Assembly: GCA_902596665.1 (NCBI GenBank)
Contig: CACJUN010000002.1
Coordinates: 124,001 to 188,000, forward strand
DNA from: an uncultured SAR86 cluster bacterium
Lineage (GTDB): Bacteria; Pseudomonadota; Gammaproteobacteria; Magnimaribacterales; AG-339-G14
Reading direction: 5' to 3'
DNA length: 64,000 bases
Shown here: positions 41,318 through 50,808 of the stretch, in pieces
Layout of the letters: every line of letters begins with the position of its first letter
Position numbering within the stretch: position 1 is the stretch's first letter
The notes under the pieces: model-generated
Databases searched by the model: none
The model's input: only the letters and a program-made list of their open reading frames with translations
Told to the model about the DNA's origin: nothing
Made by a program: the position numbers and the translations under genes

Positions 41318-42103
41318 ATGAATGCCGTAGATAACAATATATGGACAAAGCTTCAATCTGAGGCTGAGGACTATATTAAATCCAATGAAGATTATAAAGA
41401 CTTTTTGGAGTCTTTGGTTTTATCTAATGATGATTTTATATCTTCCATTAGCCTAAAATTATCCAGAGATTTATCTCAAGCATGGTCTTTTTCTGAAAAA
41501 AAATTATTTCCAAGTATTTTGCAAGCCCTTAATACCAATGATGTTTCAGAAGCTATTGAAAAAGATCTTAATGCAGTTATTTCCAGAGATCCCGCAACAA
41601 ATACCATTTTGGAGACATTCTTATTTTCGAAAGGATTTTCAGCTTTGCAGGCCTACAGGGCCTCTAATTATCATTGGGAAAAAGAAACTCTTTTATCTTA
41701 TTTTCTACAAAGCAGAACCTCGCAAGTTTATGGCGTAGATATTCATCCTGCAGCTACTATTGGAAAAGGAATTATGCTCGATCATGCTACTGGAATAGTG
41801 ATTGGAGAAACTTCAGTGATTGAGGATGATGTTTCTATATTCCAGGGAGTTACTCTTGGTGGAACAGGAAAAGAGATAGGGGATAGACACCCTAAAGTAA
41901 GGAAGGGAGTCTTAATAAGTTCAGGAGCTAAAATCTTAGGTAATGTTGAAATAGGCGAAGGTGCAAAAATAGCTGCTGGAAGCGTGGTTCTAGAAGATGT
42001 TCCTGAACACATGACCGTGGCTGGTGTTCCAGCAAAAGTAGTTGGTAAGACTTCTATAAAAACTCCTGGGACTGAAATTGATCACACAATTGAGGAAAAT
42101 TAA
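41318..42103 (+). CDS. cysE: Serine O-acetyltransferase
   Basis: Makes O-acetylserine for cysteine synthesis. N-terminal helical domain (1-135), then the left-handed beta-helix with hexapeptide repeats (VDIHPAATIGKGIMLDHATG through IGEGAKIAAGSVV) and VAGVPAKVVG at the end. 261 residues (E. coli 273). The stop shares its last A with the tesB ATG (TAATG). Confidence 0.94.
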   Translation: MNAVDNNIWTKLQSEAEDYIKSNEDYKDFLESLVLSNDDFISSISLKLSRDLSQAWSFSEKKLFPSILQALNTNDVSEAIEKDLNAVISRDPATNTILETFLFSKGFSALQAYRASNYHWEKETLLSYFLQSRTSQVYGVDIHPAATIGKGIMLDHATGIVIGETSVIEDDVSIFQGVTLGGTGKEIGDRHPKVRKGVLISSGAKILGNVEIGEGAKIAAGSVVLEDVPEHMTVAGVPAKVVGKTSIKTPGTEIDHTIEEN

Positions 42104-42990
42104 TGTCGTCACAAAAAAGTTTAGATGATTTAGTTCAAACGCTTAATCTAGAAAAATTAGAAGAGAACCTTTACAGAGGTGAATGCGAAAAAACTGCATG
42201 GGGCAGAGTCTTCGGTGGTCAAGTTTTAGGCCAAGCCTTAAGTGCTGCTTATAACACAATTGAAGAGGAAAGATATGCTCATTCTTTTCACGCTTATTTT
42301 TTGAGGCCAGGAAGAATAGACATCCCCATTGTTTATCAAGTAGTGAGAATAAGAGATGGGGGGAGTTTTACAACGAGAACAGTTGATGCAATTCAAAACG
42401 GTGAGGCAATTTTTAATATGTCTGTTTCTTTTCAAAAGGACGAAGGAGGCTTCGAACATCAATTCGACATGCCTGATGTCCCTGGACCTGAAGAGCTCAA
42501 AAGTGAAAGGGAATTAAGAGAGTCAATGATGGATCAAATTCCTGAAGAGTACAGAGATGGATTTCTTAGAGAGAAAGCAATTGAATTAAGAACAGTTGAG
42601 CAATTCAATCCGTTAAATAGTGAAAAAAAACCTCCTTATAAACATACGTGGATGAAGGCAAATGGAAACCTTCCGGATGATATTCTTGTTCACCAAAACA
42701 TATTGGCATACGCATCAGATTTTGGTTTGCTAAGCACAGCACAACTTCCGCATGGTATCGGTTGGGGAGGCATGAACAGAAAAGTAATGGCTGCGAGTAT
42801 TGATCATGCCATGTGGTTTCATAGACCTTTCAGAGCGGACGAATGGTTGTTATATGTAACAGATAGCCCTAGCGCAAGTAATGCAAAAGGTTTCAACAGA
42901 GGGAGTGTTTATACTCAGGATGGAGTATTGGTAGCTTCAGCTATTCAAGAAGGATTGATGAGGAAGATAGACTCAGATTACTCTAAATAA
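42103..42990 (+). CDS. tesB: Acyl-CoA thioesterase II
   Basis: A double-hotdog thioesterase that hydrolyses medium- and long-chain acyl-CoA. Family blocks: [17 protein letters not shown] near the N-terminus, [27 protein letters not shown] with the conserved aspartate, and [20 protein letters not shown]. 295 residues (E. coli 286). Coupled to cysE by a one-base overlap; its end overlaps gltD (convergent) by 8 bases. Confidence 0.94.
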   Translation: MSSQKSLDDLVQTLNLEKLEENLYRGECEKTAWGRVFGGQVLGQALSAAYNTIEEERYAHSFHAYFLRPGRIDIPIVYQVVRIRDGGSFTTRTVDAIQNGEAIFNMSVSFQKDEGGFEHQFDMPDVPGPEELKSERELRESMMDQIPEEYRDGFLREKAIELRTVEQFNPLNSEKKPPYKHTWMKANGNLPDDILVHQNILAYASDFGLLSTAQLPHGIGWGGMNRKVMAASIDHAMWFHRPFRADEWLLYVTDSPSASNAKGFNRGSVYTQDGVLVASAIQEGLMRKIDSDYSK

Positions 42991-44428
42991 GAGCAGTAGA
43001 GCCCATCAATTCTTTATCAATTTCTCGCGCAGCAGCTCTTCCCTCATTTATCGCCCAAACGACAAGTGATTGGCCTCTTCTGCAATCCCCAGCAGCAAAA
43101 ACTTTTGGATGTGAGGTTTTATGGATATTATGATCTGCCTTAAAGTTAGATCTTTCATCGAGATCTATATCTACTTCTTGATTGATATAGTTTTCTGGCC
43201 CAAGAAAACCCATCGCTAGAAGAATAAGATCTGCTTTCCAAGTTTTTTCAGTTCCTTTTATTTCTTTAAAAGCTGAATCAACCATTACCGTTTTGATTCC
43301 TATCAGCTTTCCAGACTCATCTCTTAAAAATTCTTTTCCAGAGATTGAATATTCCCTGGGATCTTTTCCTAACACCTCGATTGACTCTTCATGACCGTAA
43401 TCAACTTTATGTATTCTAGGGAAAAGAGGCCAAGGATTGTTATCTGCTCTATCTTTTGGCAACTCAGGCATTATTTCAAAATTAAGAAGACTTTTGCACT
43501 GGTGTCTTAATGATGTACCAAGACAATCGTTTCCAGTATCTCCTCCACCAATGACAATTACGTTCTTACCTTTAGCAGAGATAAAATTATTATTTTTGAG
43601 TTTGCTGTCTAAAAGACTTTTTGTGTTCTTGCCAAGAAATTCCATAGCAAAGTGAACACCATCTCCATCTCTGCCAGGAATGGCTAGATCTCTGGGTTTA
43701 GTAGCTCCTGTGGTTAGGAGGACAGAATCATTTTCGTTGATAAGGTTTTCAAGAGAGGGTGAATTCGGTGCACCAATATCAGTATTTGTGTGAAAAACTA
43801 TCCCTTCCTTCTCCATAATGTCAAGTCTCATATCTAATATTGATTTATCGAGTTTCATGTTAGGAATTCCATACATCATTAATCCACCGATGCGGTCAGA
43901 CCTTTCGTAGACTTCAACAGTATGGCCAACGCTATTTAGTTGTTGAGCTGCTGAAAGACCAGCAGGACCTGATCCGACTATAGCTATTTTTCTATTGGTT
44001 CTGACTTCTGGAACTTTAGGCTTAAGCCACCCAGATTTTATTCCTTTGTCAGCGATTGCAAATTCTAGATTTTTAATGGCGACAGGAGTCTCAGTTATAC
44101 CTAAAACACAAGCTCCTTCACAGACTGCTGGGCAGACTCTTCCAGTAACTTCTGGAAAATTATTTGTTTTGAAAAGTCTATCAAATGCATCTTCCCACTG
44201 CTCGTTGTATACCAAATCATTCCACTCAGGAATTAAATTGTACACAGGACAGCCTTCACCTGATTGACAGAAAGGCACACCACAATTCATACACCTAGCA
44301 GCTTGAGTATTCAGGAGCTTATCGTCATGATCAGTGTATATTTCTTTGAAGTCCAAAACCCTAGACTTGGCCGGCCTGTATGGCTCAACTTCTCGAGAGA
44401 ATTCTTTAAAGCCAGTTACTTTTCCCAT
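42983..44428 (-). CDS. gltD: Glutamate synthase (NADPH) small subunit
   Basis: Passes electrons from NADPH via FAD and Fe-S clusters to the large subunit. N-terminal cysteine clusters [18 protein letters not shown] and [10 protein letters not shown], then the FAD motif [13 protein letters not shown] and the NADPH motif [11 protein letters not shown], ending with an FAD-type [15 protein letters not shown]. 481 residues. One base after the gltB stop. Confidence 0.95.
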   Translation of the reverse strand: MGKVTGFKEFSREVEPYRPAKSRVLDFKEIYTDHDDKLLNTQAARCMNCGVPFCQSGEGCPVYNLIPEWNDLVYNEQWEDAFDRLFKTNNFPEVTGRVCPAVCEGACVLGITETPVAIKNLEFAIADKGIKSGWLKPKVPEVRTNRKIAIVGSGPAGLSAAQQLNSVGHTVEVYERSDRIGGLMMYGIPNMKLDKSILDMRLDIMEKEGIVFHTNTDIGAPNSPSLENLINENDSVLLTTGATKPRDLAIPGRDGDGVHFAMEFLGKNTKSLLDSKLKNNNFISAKGKNVIVIGGGDTGNDCLGTSLRHQCKSLLNFEIMPELPKDRADNNPWPLFPRIHKVDYGHEESIEVLGKDPREYSISGKEFLRDESGKLIGIKTVMVDSAFKEIKGTEKTWKADLILLAMGFLGPENYINQEVDIDLDERSNFKADHNIHKTSHPKVFAAGDCRRGQSLVVWAINEGRAAAREIDKELMGSTALI

Positions 44429-44429
44429 C

Positions 44430-47400
44430 TCAACTCACTTTAAGTTTTGTTTCATTTAATTCCATCATGACTCTTTTGTAATCAGTAGGCATTACTTTTA
44501 CGAATTTTGATATTGAATCGTTCCAATCCTTTAGAATTTTAGTCGCTACAGTTGAACCAGTAAATTTCTTATGATTTTTTATTAGTTGCTTAAGCTCTTT
44601 GAGATCATTCTCATTTTCTAATTTTTCTAACTCAAAAGTACTGGTATTGCATTTTCTTTTGAATGAGTTTTTAGAATCATAAACGTATGCAACTCCTCCA
44701 CTCATTCCGGCACCAAAGTTTCTACCTGTATCTCCTAGAATTACTGCCACTCCACCGGTCATGTATTCGCATCCGTGATCTCCGATACCTTCCACTACAA
44801 CCTTAGCTCCACTGTTTCTTACGCAAAATCTCTCTGCGGCTATCCCTCTGAAATATGCTTCCCCTCCTGTAGCTCCATAAAGCGCAACATTTCCAAGAAT
44901 AATATTATCCTCTGCTACAAATTTACTTCTCTTATCCGGATAGATGATTATTTTTCCGCCTGAAAGCCCTTTACCAACATAGTCATTCGCATCTCCTTCA
45001 AGCTCAATGGTCATACCTTTGCAAGTCCAAGCTCCAAGACTTTGTCCAGCAGATCCATTTAATTTCATGTGAATTGTATCCTCAGGCAATCCTTTGTTTT
45101 CCCAGATTTTAGAGATCTCATTAGAGATAATGGTGCCAAAGACTCTGTTTGTGTTCCCAATTTTCTGATTTATTGTAATTCTCTCTCTACTTAATATTGA
45201 TGGCTTAATCTTTTTAAGCAGCTTGAGATCAAGTGATTTTTCTAGATTATGATTTTGATCTTGAGTTTTAAATACATCAGTATTTTTAAATACTTTTTCA
45301 GCAGGAGTAAGAAGATTTGATAAATCAATGCCATCTTTTTTCCAATGATTGATAGCATAATCTATTTCCAGAAGATCAACTCTTCCAATCATGTCATTGA
45401 GATTTTTGATTCCTAACTTCGCCATTATCATTCTCAGCTCTTTTGCAACCATAAAAAGATAATTAACAACATTTTCTGGCTTACCTTTGAATTTTTCTCT
45501 TAGATCTTTATCTTGAGTAGCAATTCCAACGGGGCAAGTATTTAAGTGACACTTTCTCATCATAATGCACCCCAAAGTAACCAGTGGTGCTGTTGAGAAA
45601 CCAAACTCCTCGGCTCCTAAGATGGCTGCTATAGCAACATCTCTTCCAGTCTTTAACTGGCCATCTGTTTGAAGAACCACTCTGGATCTTAAATTATTCA
45701 TCACCAAGGTTTGATGTGTTTCAGCAATTCCAAGCTCCCAGGGGAGGCCTGCGTGCTTGATCGATGTTAATGGAGAGGCTCCTGTTCCTCCATCGTGACC
45801 AGCAATGACCAGATGATCTGTTTTCGCTTTTACTACTCCAGCTGCAATAGTTCCAACTCCAATTTCAGAGACTAGCTTGACACTTATTCTAGCTTTCCTA
45901 TTAGCATTCTTAAGATCGTGTATTAATTGAGCTATGTCCTCAATAGAGTAGATATCATGATGAGGAGGAGGACTTATTAGTCCAACGCCTGGCGTGGAAT
46001 GTCTTATCTTTGCTATATATTGATCGACTTTTTTTCCAGGAAGTTCACCACCTTCTCCGGGCTTTGCGCCTTGAGCAATCTTTATCTGGAGTTCGTCAGA
46101 GTTAGTCAGGTACCACATAGTTACACCAAACCTTCCAGAGGCAACTTGTTTTATTGCTGATCTCTTAGATCTCCCATCTTTTAATGGTTTAAATCTAATA
46201 GGATCTTCTCCTCCTTCACCTGTATTCGATTTACCTCCTAGTTCATTCATTGCCAATGCAAGCGATTCATGAGCTTCTGTAGAGATAGAGCCTAGTGACA
46301 TTGCTCCGGTTGCAAATCTTTTTACAATTTCTTTTTCTGATTCAACCTGATCCAGAGGAATTCCCTTTTTAGGATATTTGAATTTCATCAGGCCTCTCAA
46401 AGTACTGTTTTTGGTAGTCTGTTCATTTGCATGATTTGAGAATTCCCAATATTTACTCTCGTCATTGGCTTGAGAGGCTAGTTGTAAAGACGAAATCGAT
46501 TTTGGATCCCACATGTGTGAATCACCACCGTTACGCCAATGAAAATCTCCAGGATTAGGAAGAACAGATACTTTATTTTGATCGTATTCAGGAAAACCTA
46601 TTGCATGTCTTCTCTCTATTTCTTCAGCTAAAACTTCAAAATTTACTCCTTGTACTCTGCTAGTAGTCCCAGGGAAACAAAAATCTATTATTTCATCAGC
46701 TAAACCAACCGCTTCAAAGATTTGAGCACCTTTGTAAGATTGAAGTGTCGATATTCCCATTTTGGCCATGACCTTCAACATACCCTTAGCAACTCCTTTT
46801 TTATAGGCATTAACTAAATCTAAGGTATTTCTCAATTTTTTATCTTGCAGTATTTGATCTTTTAAAGATTGCTCCAGGACTTCAAAAGCTAGGTAAGGAT
46901 TTATTGCATCAGCCCCATATCCTATAAGAAGGCAGTGATGATGAACCTCCCTGGCTTCGCCAGACTCAATAATTAGTCCTAATTGTGTTCTTTTTTCTTT
47001 TCTAACTAAATGATGATGGACGGAGGAACACGCAAGCAATGAACTTATTGCAACTCTACTTTTCGACAGATTTCTGTCAGATAGAAGTACAAAAGAATAT
47101 CCTTGCTTTATTGCGTCCTCAGATTCAGTGCAGATTCTTTTTAGAGCTTTCTTTAGACCTGAAGCCCCATTACCTCTTTCGTATGTAATATCGATAGTCT
47201 TAGTAGTCCAACCATAATCTTTATTATTCTTTATACTAATTAATTCTTCATTTGAAAGAATAGGATGCTTCAATCTTAATCGATGTGCATTTTCTTCTAA
47301 AGATTCGAGCAAATTACTCTCAGGGCCTATTAGGCATTCAAGAGACATGATTACTTCCTCTCTTATTGAGTCGATTGCTGGATTAGTAATCTGAGCAAAT

Positions 47401-48989
47401 AGTTGCTTGAAGTAGTCATAAATCATTCTGGGCTTATCAGATAAACATGCTAAAGCCGCATCATTTCCCATTGATCCAAGAGGATCTCTCAACTCAGTTA
47501 CAAGAGGTAGCAACATGAATTCAAGTGTTTCAGTGGTATAACCGAAAGACTGCATCCTTGAGATTAGATCATCTGTTTTGTATTTTGTTTTGGATGTTTT
47601 TAGATCTTGGATATCTATAATTTGATTTTTTACCCAATCTTTGTAAGGAAGTTTTTTTGAAATCCTTTTTTTGATTTCTTCATCTGGAATCATTCTGCCT
47701 TCCTCAAAATCAATTAGAAACATTTTTCCTGGCTGAAGTCTTCCTTTTGATAAAACTTTTGCTTGATCAACCGGAAGAACTCCTACTTCTGAAGCCATGA
47801 TGACTTTGTCGTCATCAGTTACATAAAATCTGCTCGGTCTGAGTCCATTTCTATCTAAAACGGCTCCAACATAATTTCCATCTGTGAAAACTATAGATGC
47901 AGGACCATCCCAAGGTTCCATAAATGAAGATGAATACTCATAAAAGGCTTTTTTTGCTGGACTCATTTCATTGTCATTTTGCCAAGCTTCAGGAATCATC
48001 ATCATGGCAGCCTCAGGTAGTTCTCTTCCTGACATTATTAGCAGTTCAAGAACATTATCGAATGAACCAGAATCAGAGCAGTCTGGTTCCGTTATAGGGA
48101 ATAATTTTTTAATTTTTGAACCGAAATAATCACTTCTCGCAAGACCTTGTCGAGAATACATTTGATTCATGTTTCCTTTTAAAGTGTTTATCTCGCCGTT
48201 ATGACACATATATCTGTTGGGTTGAGCTCTATCCCAAGAAGGGAAGGTGTTCGTACTGAATCTCGAGTGAACCATTGCCAAATGAGTCTCGAATTTTTTA
48301 TTTTCAAGATCTGGGAAAAAAGGGAAAAGCTGAGCTGGGGTAAGCATACCTTTGTAAGCAATTAGTCTCGATGAAAGGGTGCAGGCATAAAACAAAGAGG
48401 CTTGACTCAAATTTTCTTGATATCTAAGTCGTTTAGTGAAAATTTTTCTAATTAAGTAAAGTTTTCTCTCAAAAGCCTCCTGATCAAGTTTGGTCGATTT
48501 TTGAACGAAAACTTGTTCTATCTCAGGCTGACAATCTCTAGCAGCAGGTCCAACGTCTGCCTTTTTAGGATTAATAGGAACTTTTCTCCAACCTAAAAAT
48601 TTCTGACCTTCTGATTTAATGGTTTGTTCAACAATTTTTTTACAAAAAGATCTTTCTTTTTGATCCTGGGGCAGAAAAATATTACCTACAGCATAAGAAC
48701 CAAAATCAGGAAGATTAATATTTATTTTTTTTGCTTGATCTTGAAAAAAAGAATCCGGCAAAGCAAGAAGAATGCCAGCTCCATCTCCTGTGTTTTCTTC
48801 AAAACCACATCCTCCTCTGTGATCCATTCTAGAGTTGATAAGGTAGGCATCATCCATGATTTCTCTTGAAGGGATTCCCTTTATGTTGGCAACTAAGCCA
48901 ACGCCACAAGAATCCTTCTCGCTAGCTGGATCATAAAGTCCTTTCTTTTTTGGACGCTCTATTAATTTTTTATTTCTACCTTTTATCAT
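44430..48989 (-). CDS. gltB: Glutamate synthase (NADPH) large subunit
   Basis: Converts glutamine and 2-oxoglutarate to two glutamates; central for ammonia assimilation with glutamine synthetase. The nucleophile is Cys28 in KDSCGVGLVA, so a 27-residue propeptide must be removed. Then the class II amidotransferase domain, the FMN domain with SVKLVSEIGVGTIAAGV and GHDGGTGASPL, the 3Fe-4S cluster cysteines in CIMMRKCHLNTCPVG, and the GXGXG beta-helix (about 1270-1480). 1,519 residues, as in E. coli (about 1,517 with propeptide numbering differences). A folded RNA lies in its leader. Confidence 0.96.
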   Translation of the reverse strand: MIKGRNKKLIERPKKKGLYDPASEKDSCGVGLVANIKGIPSREIMDDAYLINSRMDHRGGCGFEENTGDGAGILLALPDSFFQDQAKKININLPDFGSYAVGNIFLPQDQKERSFCKKIVEQTIKSEGQKFLGWRKVPINPKKADVGPAARDCQPEIEQVFVQKSTKLDQEAFERKLYLIRKIFTKRLRYQENLSQASLFYACTLSSRLIAYKGMLTPAQLFPFFPDLENKKFETHLAMVHSRFSTNTFPSWDRAQPNRYMCHNGEINTLKGNMNQMYSRQGLARSDYFGSKIKKLFPITEPDCSDSGSFDNVLELLIMSGRELPEAAMMMIPEAWQNDNEMSPAKKAFYEYSSSFMEPWDGPASIVFTDGNYVGAVLDRNGLRPSRFYVTDDDKVIMASEVGVLPVDQAKVLSKGRLQPGKMFLIDFEEGRMIPDEEIKKRISKKLPYKDWVKNQIIDIQDLKTSKTKYKTDDLISRMQSFGYTTETLEFMLLPLVTELRDPLGSMGNDAALACLSDKPRMIYDYFKQLFAQITNPAIDSIREEVIMSLECLIGPESNLLESLEENAHRLRLKHPILSNEELISIKNNKDYGWTTKTIDITYERGNGASGLKKALKRICTESEDAIKQGYSFVLLSDRNLSKSRVAISSLLACSSVHHHLVRKEKRTQLGLIIESGEAREVHHHCLLIGYGADAINPYLAFEVLEQSLKDQILQDKKLRNTLDLVNAYKKGVAKGMLKVMAKMGISTLQSYKGAQIFEAVGLADEIIDFCFPGTTSRVQGVNFEVLAEEIERRHAIGFPEYDQNKVSVLPNPGDFHWRNGGDSHMWDPKSISSLQLASQANDESKYWEFSNHANEQTTKNSTLRGLMKFKYPKKGIPLDQVESEKEIVKRFATGAMSLGSISTEAHESLALAMNELGGKSNTGEGGEDPIRFKPLKDGRSKRSAIKQVASGRFGVTMWYLTNSDELQIKIAQGAKPGEGGELPGKKVDQYIAKIRHSTPGVGLISPPPHHDIYSIEDIAQLIHDLKNANRKARISVKLVSEIGVGTIAAGVVKAKTDHLVIAGHDGGTGASPLTSIKHAGLPWELGIAETHQTLVMNNLRSRVVLQTDGQLKTGRDVAIAAILGAEEFGFSTAPLVTLGCIMMRKCHLNTCPVGIATQDKDLREKFKGKPENVVNYLFMVAKELRMIMAKLGIKNLNDMIGRVDLLEIDYAINHWKKDGIDLSNLLTPAEKVFKNTDVFKTQDQNHNLEKSLDLKLLKKIKPSILSRERITINQKIGNTNRVFGTIISNEISKIWENKGLPEDTIHMKLNGSAGQSLGAWTCKGMTIELEGDANDYVGKGLSGGKIIIYPDKRSKFVAEDNIILGNVALYGATGGEAYFRGIAAERFCVRNSGAKVVVEGIGDHGCEYMTGGVAVILGDTGRNFGAGMSGGVAYVYDSKNSFKRKCNTSTFELEKLENENDLKELKQLIKNHKKFTGSTVATKILKDWNDSISKFVKVMPTDYKRVMMELNETKLKVS

Positions 48990-49000
48990 CGAATCAATGC

Positions 49001-49074
49001 TTCATCCTTCCTGATAGAAAGATGCGTTCCTTCGGTTTGATTTTTACCTACTTCCGTCCCCAAATAAGGATGAA
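49001..49074 (-). ncRNA. Structured leader RNA of gltB (possible glycine-riboswitch-like element)
   Basis: On the minus strand TTCATCCTT (49074-49066) and AAGGATGAA (49009-49001) pair perfectly over 9 bp and enclose 56 bases. Inside are a short GGT/ACC stem, a CCGAAGGA block and CTATCAGG. CCGAAGG and TCAGG in this order recall the conserved core of the glycine riboswitch, and GTAG/CTAT could form the inner stem. The match is partial: the usual GGAGAG is not there. The 3' end is 12 bases before the gltB start, a good place to hide the ribosome site. The fold is seen directly; the ligand is a guess. Confidence 0.45.
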
Positions 49075-49190
49075 CGATTGATCTTAAGCCCAAGATCTCA
49101 GGGAAGAATGTTTATTTCTTATTTAATTATTTATACCAAAAAATAATAAAAAAGACCAATTTTTATTCTATGTTATAAGAGAAATGTTTT

Positions 49191-50279
49191 TTATATTTTT
49201 AAGCTATTTAAGATTTTCTCTTTGTCAACGTTTTCAACTATTTTAACATTTCCAATTCCATCTAAAATAATGAATCTTAAAGTTGTGTCTTTACTTTTTT
49301 TGTCCGATCGCATGGCTTCAAGAATCTTTGCAGGTTCACAATTAGCAGGAAGCTTTATGGGTAAGTTGAATTTTTTAATTAACGATTTAATTTTATCAAA
49401 CTCTTGTGAATTTATTTTGCCTAACAATAAAGATAATTTGGCCGCACAAACCATTCCAACACCAACTGCTTCGCCATGGTTCAATCCCTTAAAAGATTGA
49501 ACACTTTCTATGGCATGTGCGAAAGTATGACCAAAGTTGAGATGAGCTCTTACTGATTTCTCTCTTTCGTCTTGCTCAACAATATTTGCCTTAATTTTTG
49601 TTGATATCCTTATGAGGTTAGATAACTCGGTAATGTTTCCTTTCTTTTCAATATTCTGATCAAAGTTATCTAATTTAGATAAAAGATTTTTATCTTCAAT
49701 CAGCGCATGTTTAATTATTTCAGAGTAACCTGCTGCTAAATGCCTTTTACTAAGCGATTTGAGAAAACATGTATCAATCAATACTGCTGCAGGTTGCTTA
49801 AATGCACCAATCATATTTTTAAATTTTTTACTGTTAACACCTGTTTTACCTCCCACAGAAGCATCGACCTGTGCCAGAAGAGTGGTTGGAATATGCATAA
49901 CTTCAATTCCGCGCAGATATACTGAGGCTACAAAACCTGCGAGATCTGTTGTTATGCCTCCACCAAAAGAAATAATTAATGAATCTCTTGAGAATTTTAA
50001 ATCAATTAATTTTTCTATAATTTTTTGAGATGTCTCCATAGATTTATTTTTTTCATTTGCAATAAATTTAAAGGAATCAAATTTACTCGGCATTGATTTC
50101 CTTATGAAACTCTTTACTTTTCTGATTGATAAATCAGGTATTTTAGAGTCAAAAATAAAAAAAATTTCTTTTGAGTTGGATAATTTTTTTAAGGGAAAGC
50201 TTTTAATAAAATCATTACCAAAATAAATGGAATAATTTGAACTGAGCGTTTTTACTTTTAATTGTTTAATTGTTTTCAT
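49191..50279 (-). CDS. aroB: 3-dehydroquinate synthase
   Basis: Second step of the shikimate pathway (DAHP to 3-dehydroquinate), NAD+ and metal dependent. NAD motif SFGGGITTDLAGFVASVYLRG, the PTTLLAQVDASVGGKTGVN block, and metal ligands in HALIED and the LNFGHTFAHAIE histidines. 362 residues (E. coli 362). Its start overlaps the aroK end by 14 bases. Confidence 0.95.
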   Translation of the reverse strand: MKTIKQLKVKTLSSNYSIYFGNDFIKSFPLKKLSNSKEIFFIFDSKIPDLSIRKVKSFIRKSMPSKFDSFKFIANEKNKSMETSQKIIEKLIDLKFSRDSLIISFGGGITTDLAGFVASVYLRGIEVMHIPTTLLAQVDASVGGKTGVNSKKFKNMIGAFKQPAAVLIDTCFLKSLSKRHLAAGYSEIIKHALIEDKNLLSKLDNFDQNIEKKGNITELSNLIRISTKIKANIVEQDEREKSVRAHLNFGHTFAHAIESVQSFKGLNHGEAVGVGMVCAAKLSLLLGKINSQEFDKIKSLIKKFNLPIKLPANCEPAKILEAMRSDKKSKDTTLRFIILDGIGNVKIVENVDKEKILNSLKI

Positions 50280-50772
50280 TTAGTTTTTCAATAATTTTCA
50301 CAAGAATATCTTTGGTTTTATATTTATCTACGTTGATTTCTAAATTTGAAACATCCTTGTAAAACTTTAACCTTTGATCGTAGAGTTCTCTAAGTTTTTT
50401 CAACCTGTCTACGTTTTTTAAGAGAGGCCTTTTATCCGATCTAGAAGTTCTTTTACTCTGTCTTTCAACTGAGGCATTTAAGAAAATAACTCTATTTTCT
50501 TTTAATTTCTCACGGTTTTCTTGATCAGTAACGATACCTCCGCCAGTTGCAATGACCATATTTAAGCTATTTGGGATACTTTTTAAAAACTCTTTCTCTT
50601 TTTCTCTAAAATATTTCTCACCATTATTTTCAAAAATCTCATTAATAGTCTTATTTTCTTTTTTCTCAATTTCTTTGTCTGTATCAATAAATTTTTTATC
50701 TAAACTTTTAGCAAGTTTCTTTCCCAAGCTTGATTTTCCAGATCCCATGGGCCCAACAAGAAAGATGTTCAT
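50266..50772 (-). CDS. aroK: Shikimate kinase
   Basis: Phosphorylates shikimate. P-loop GPMGSGKS (7-14), DTDKEIE (Walker B/shikimate-binding aspartate), FREKEKE arginine and the GGGIVTDQ substrate loop. 168 residues (E. coli AroK 173). First gene of aroK-aroB; divergent from mrcA with 36 bases between the starts, so both promoters are packed there. Confidence 0.94.
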   Translation of the reverse strand: MNIFLVGPMGSGKSSLGKKLAKSLDKKFIDTDKEIEKKENKTINEIFENNGEKYFREKEKEFLKSIPNSLNMVIATGGGIVTDQENREKLKENRVIFLNASVERQSKRTSRSDKRPLLKNVDRLKKLRELYDQRLKFYKDVSNLEINVDKYKTKDILVKIIEKLNENN

Positions 50773-50808
50773 CTACTCATTATATCTATTAGAATTATCT
50801 TTTAGAAA

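Noticed and set aside
48990-49190. Possible small gene between gltB and aroB
   Set aside because: No credible frame or start; the stretch holds the gltB leader and AT-rich sequence.
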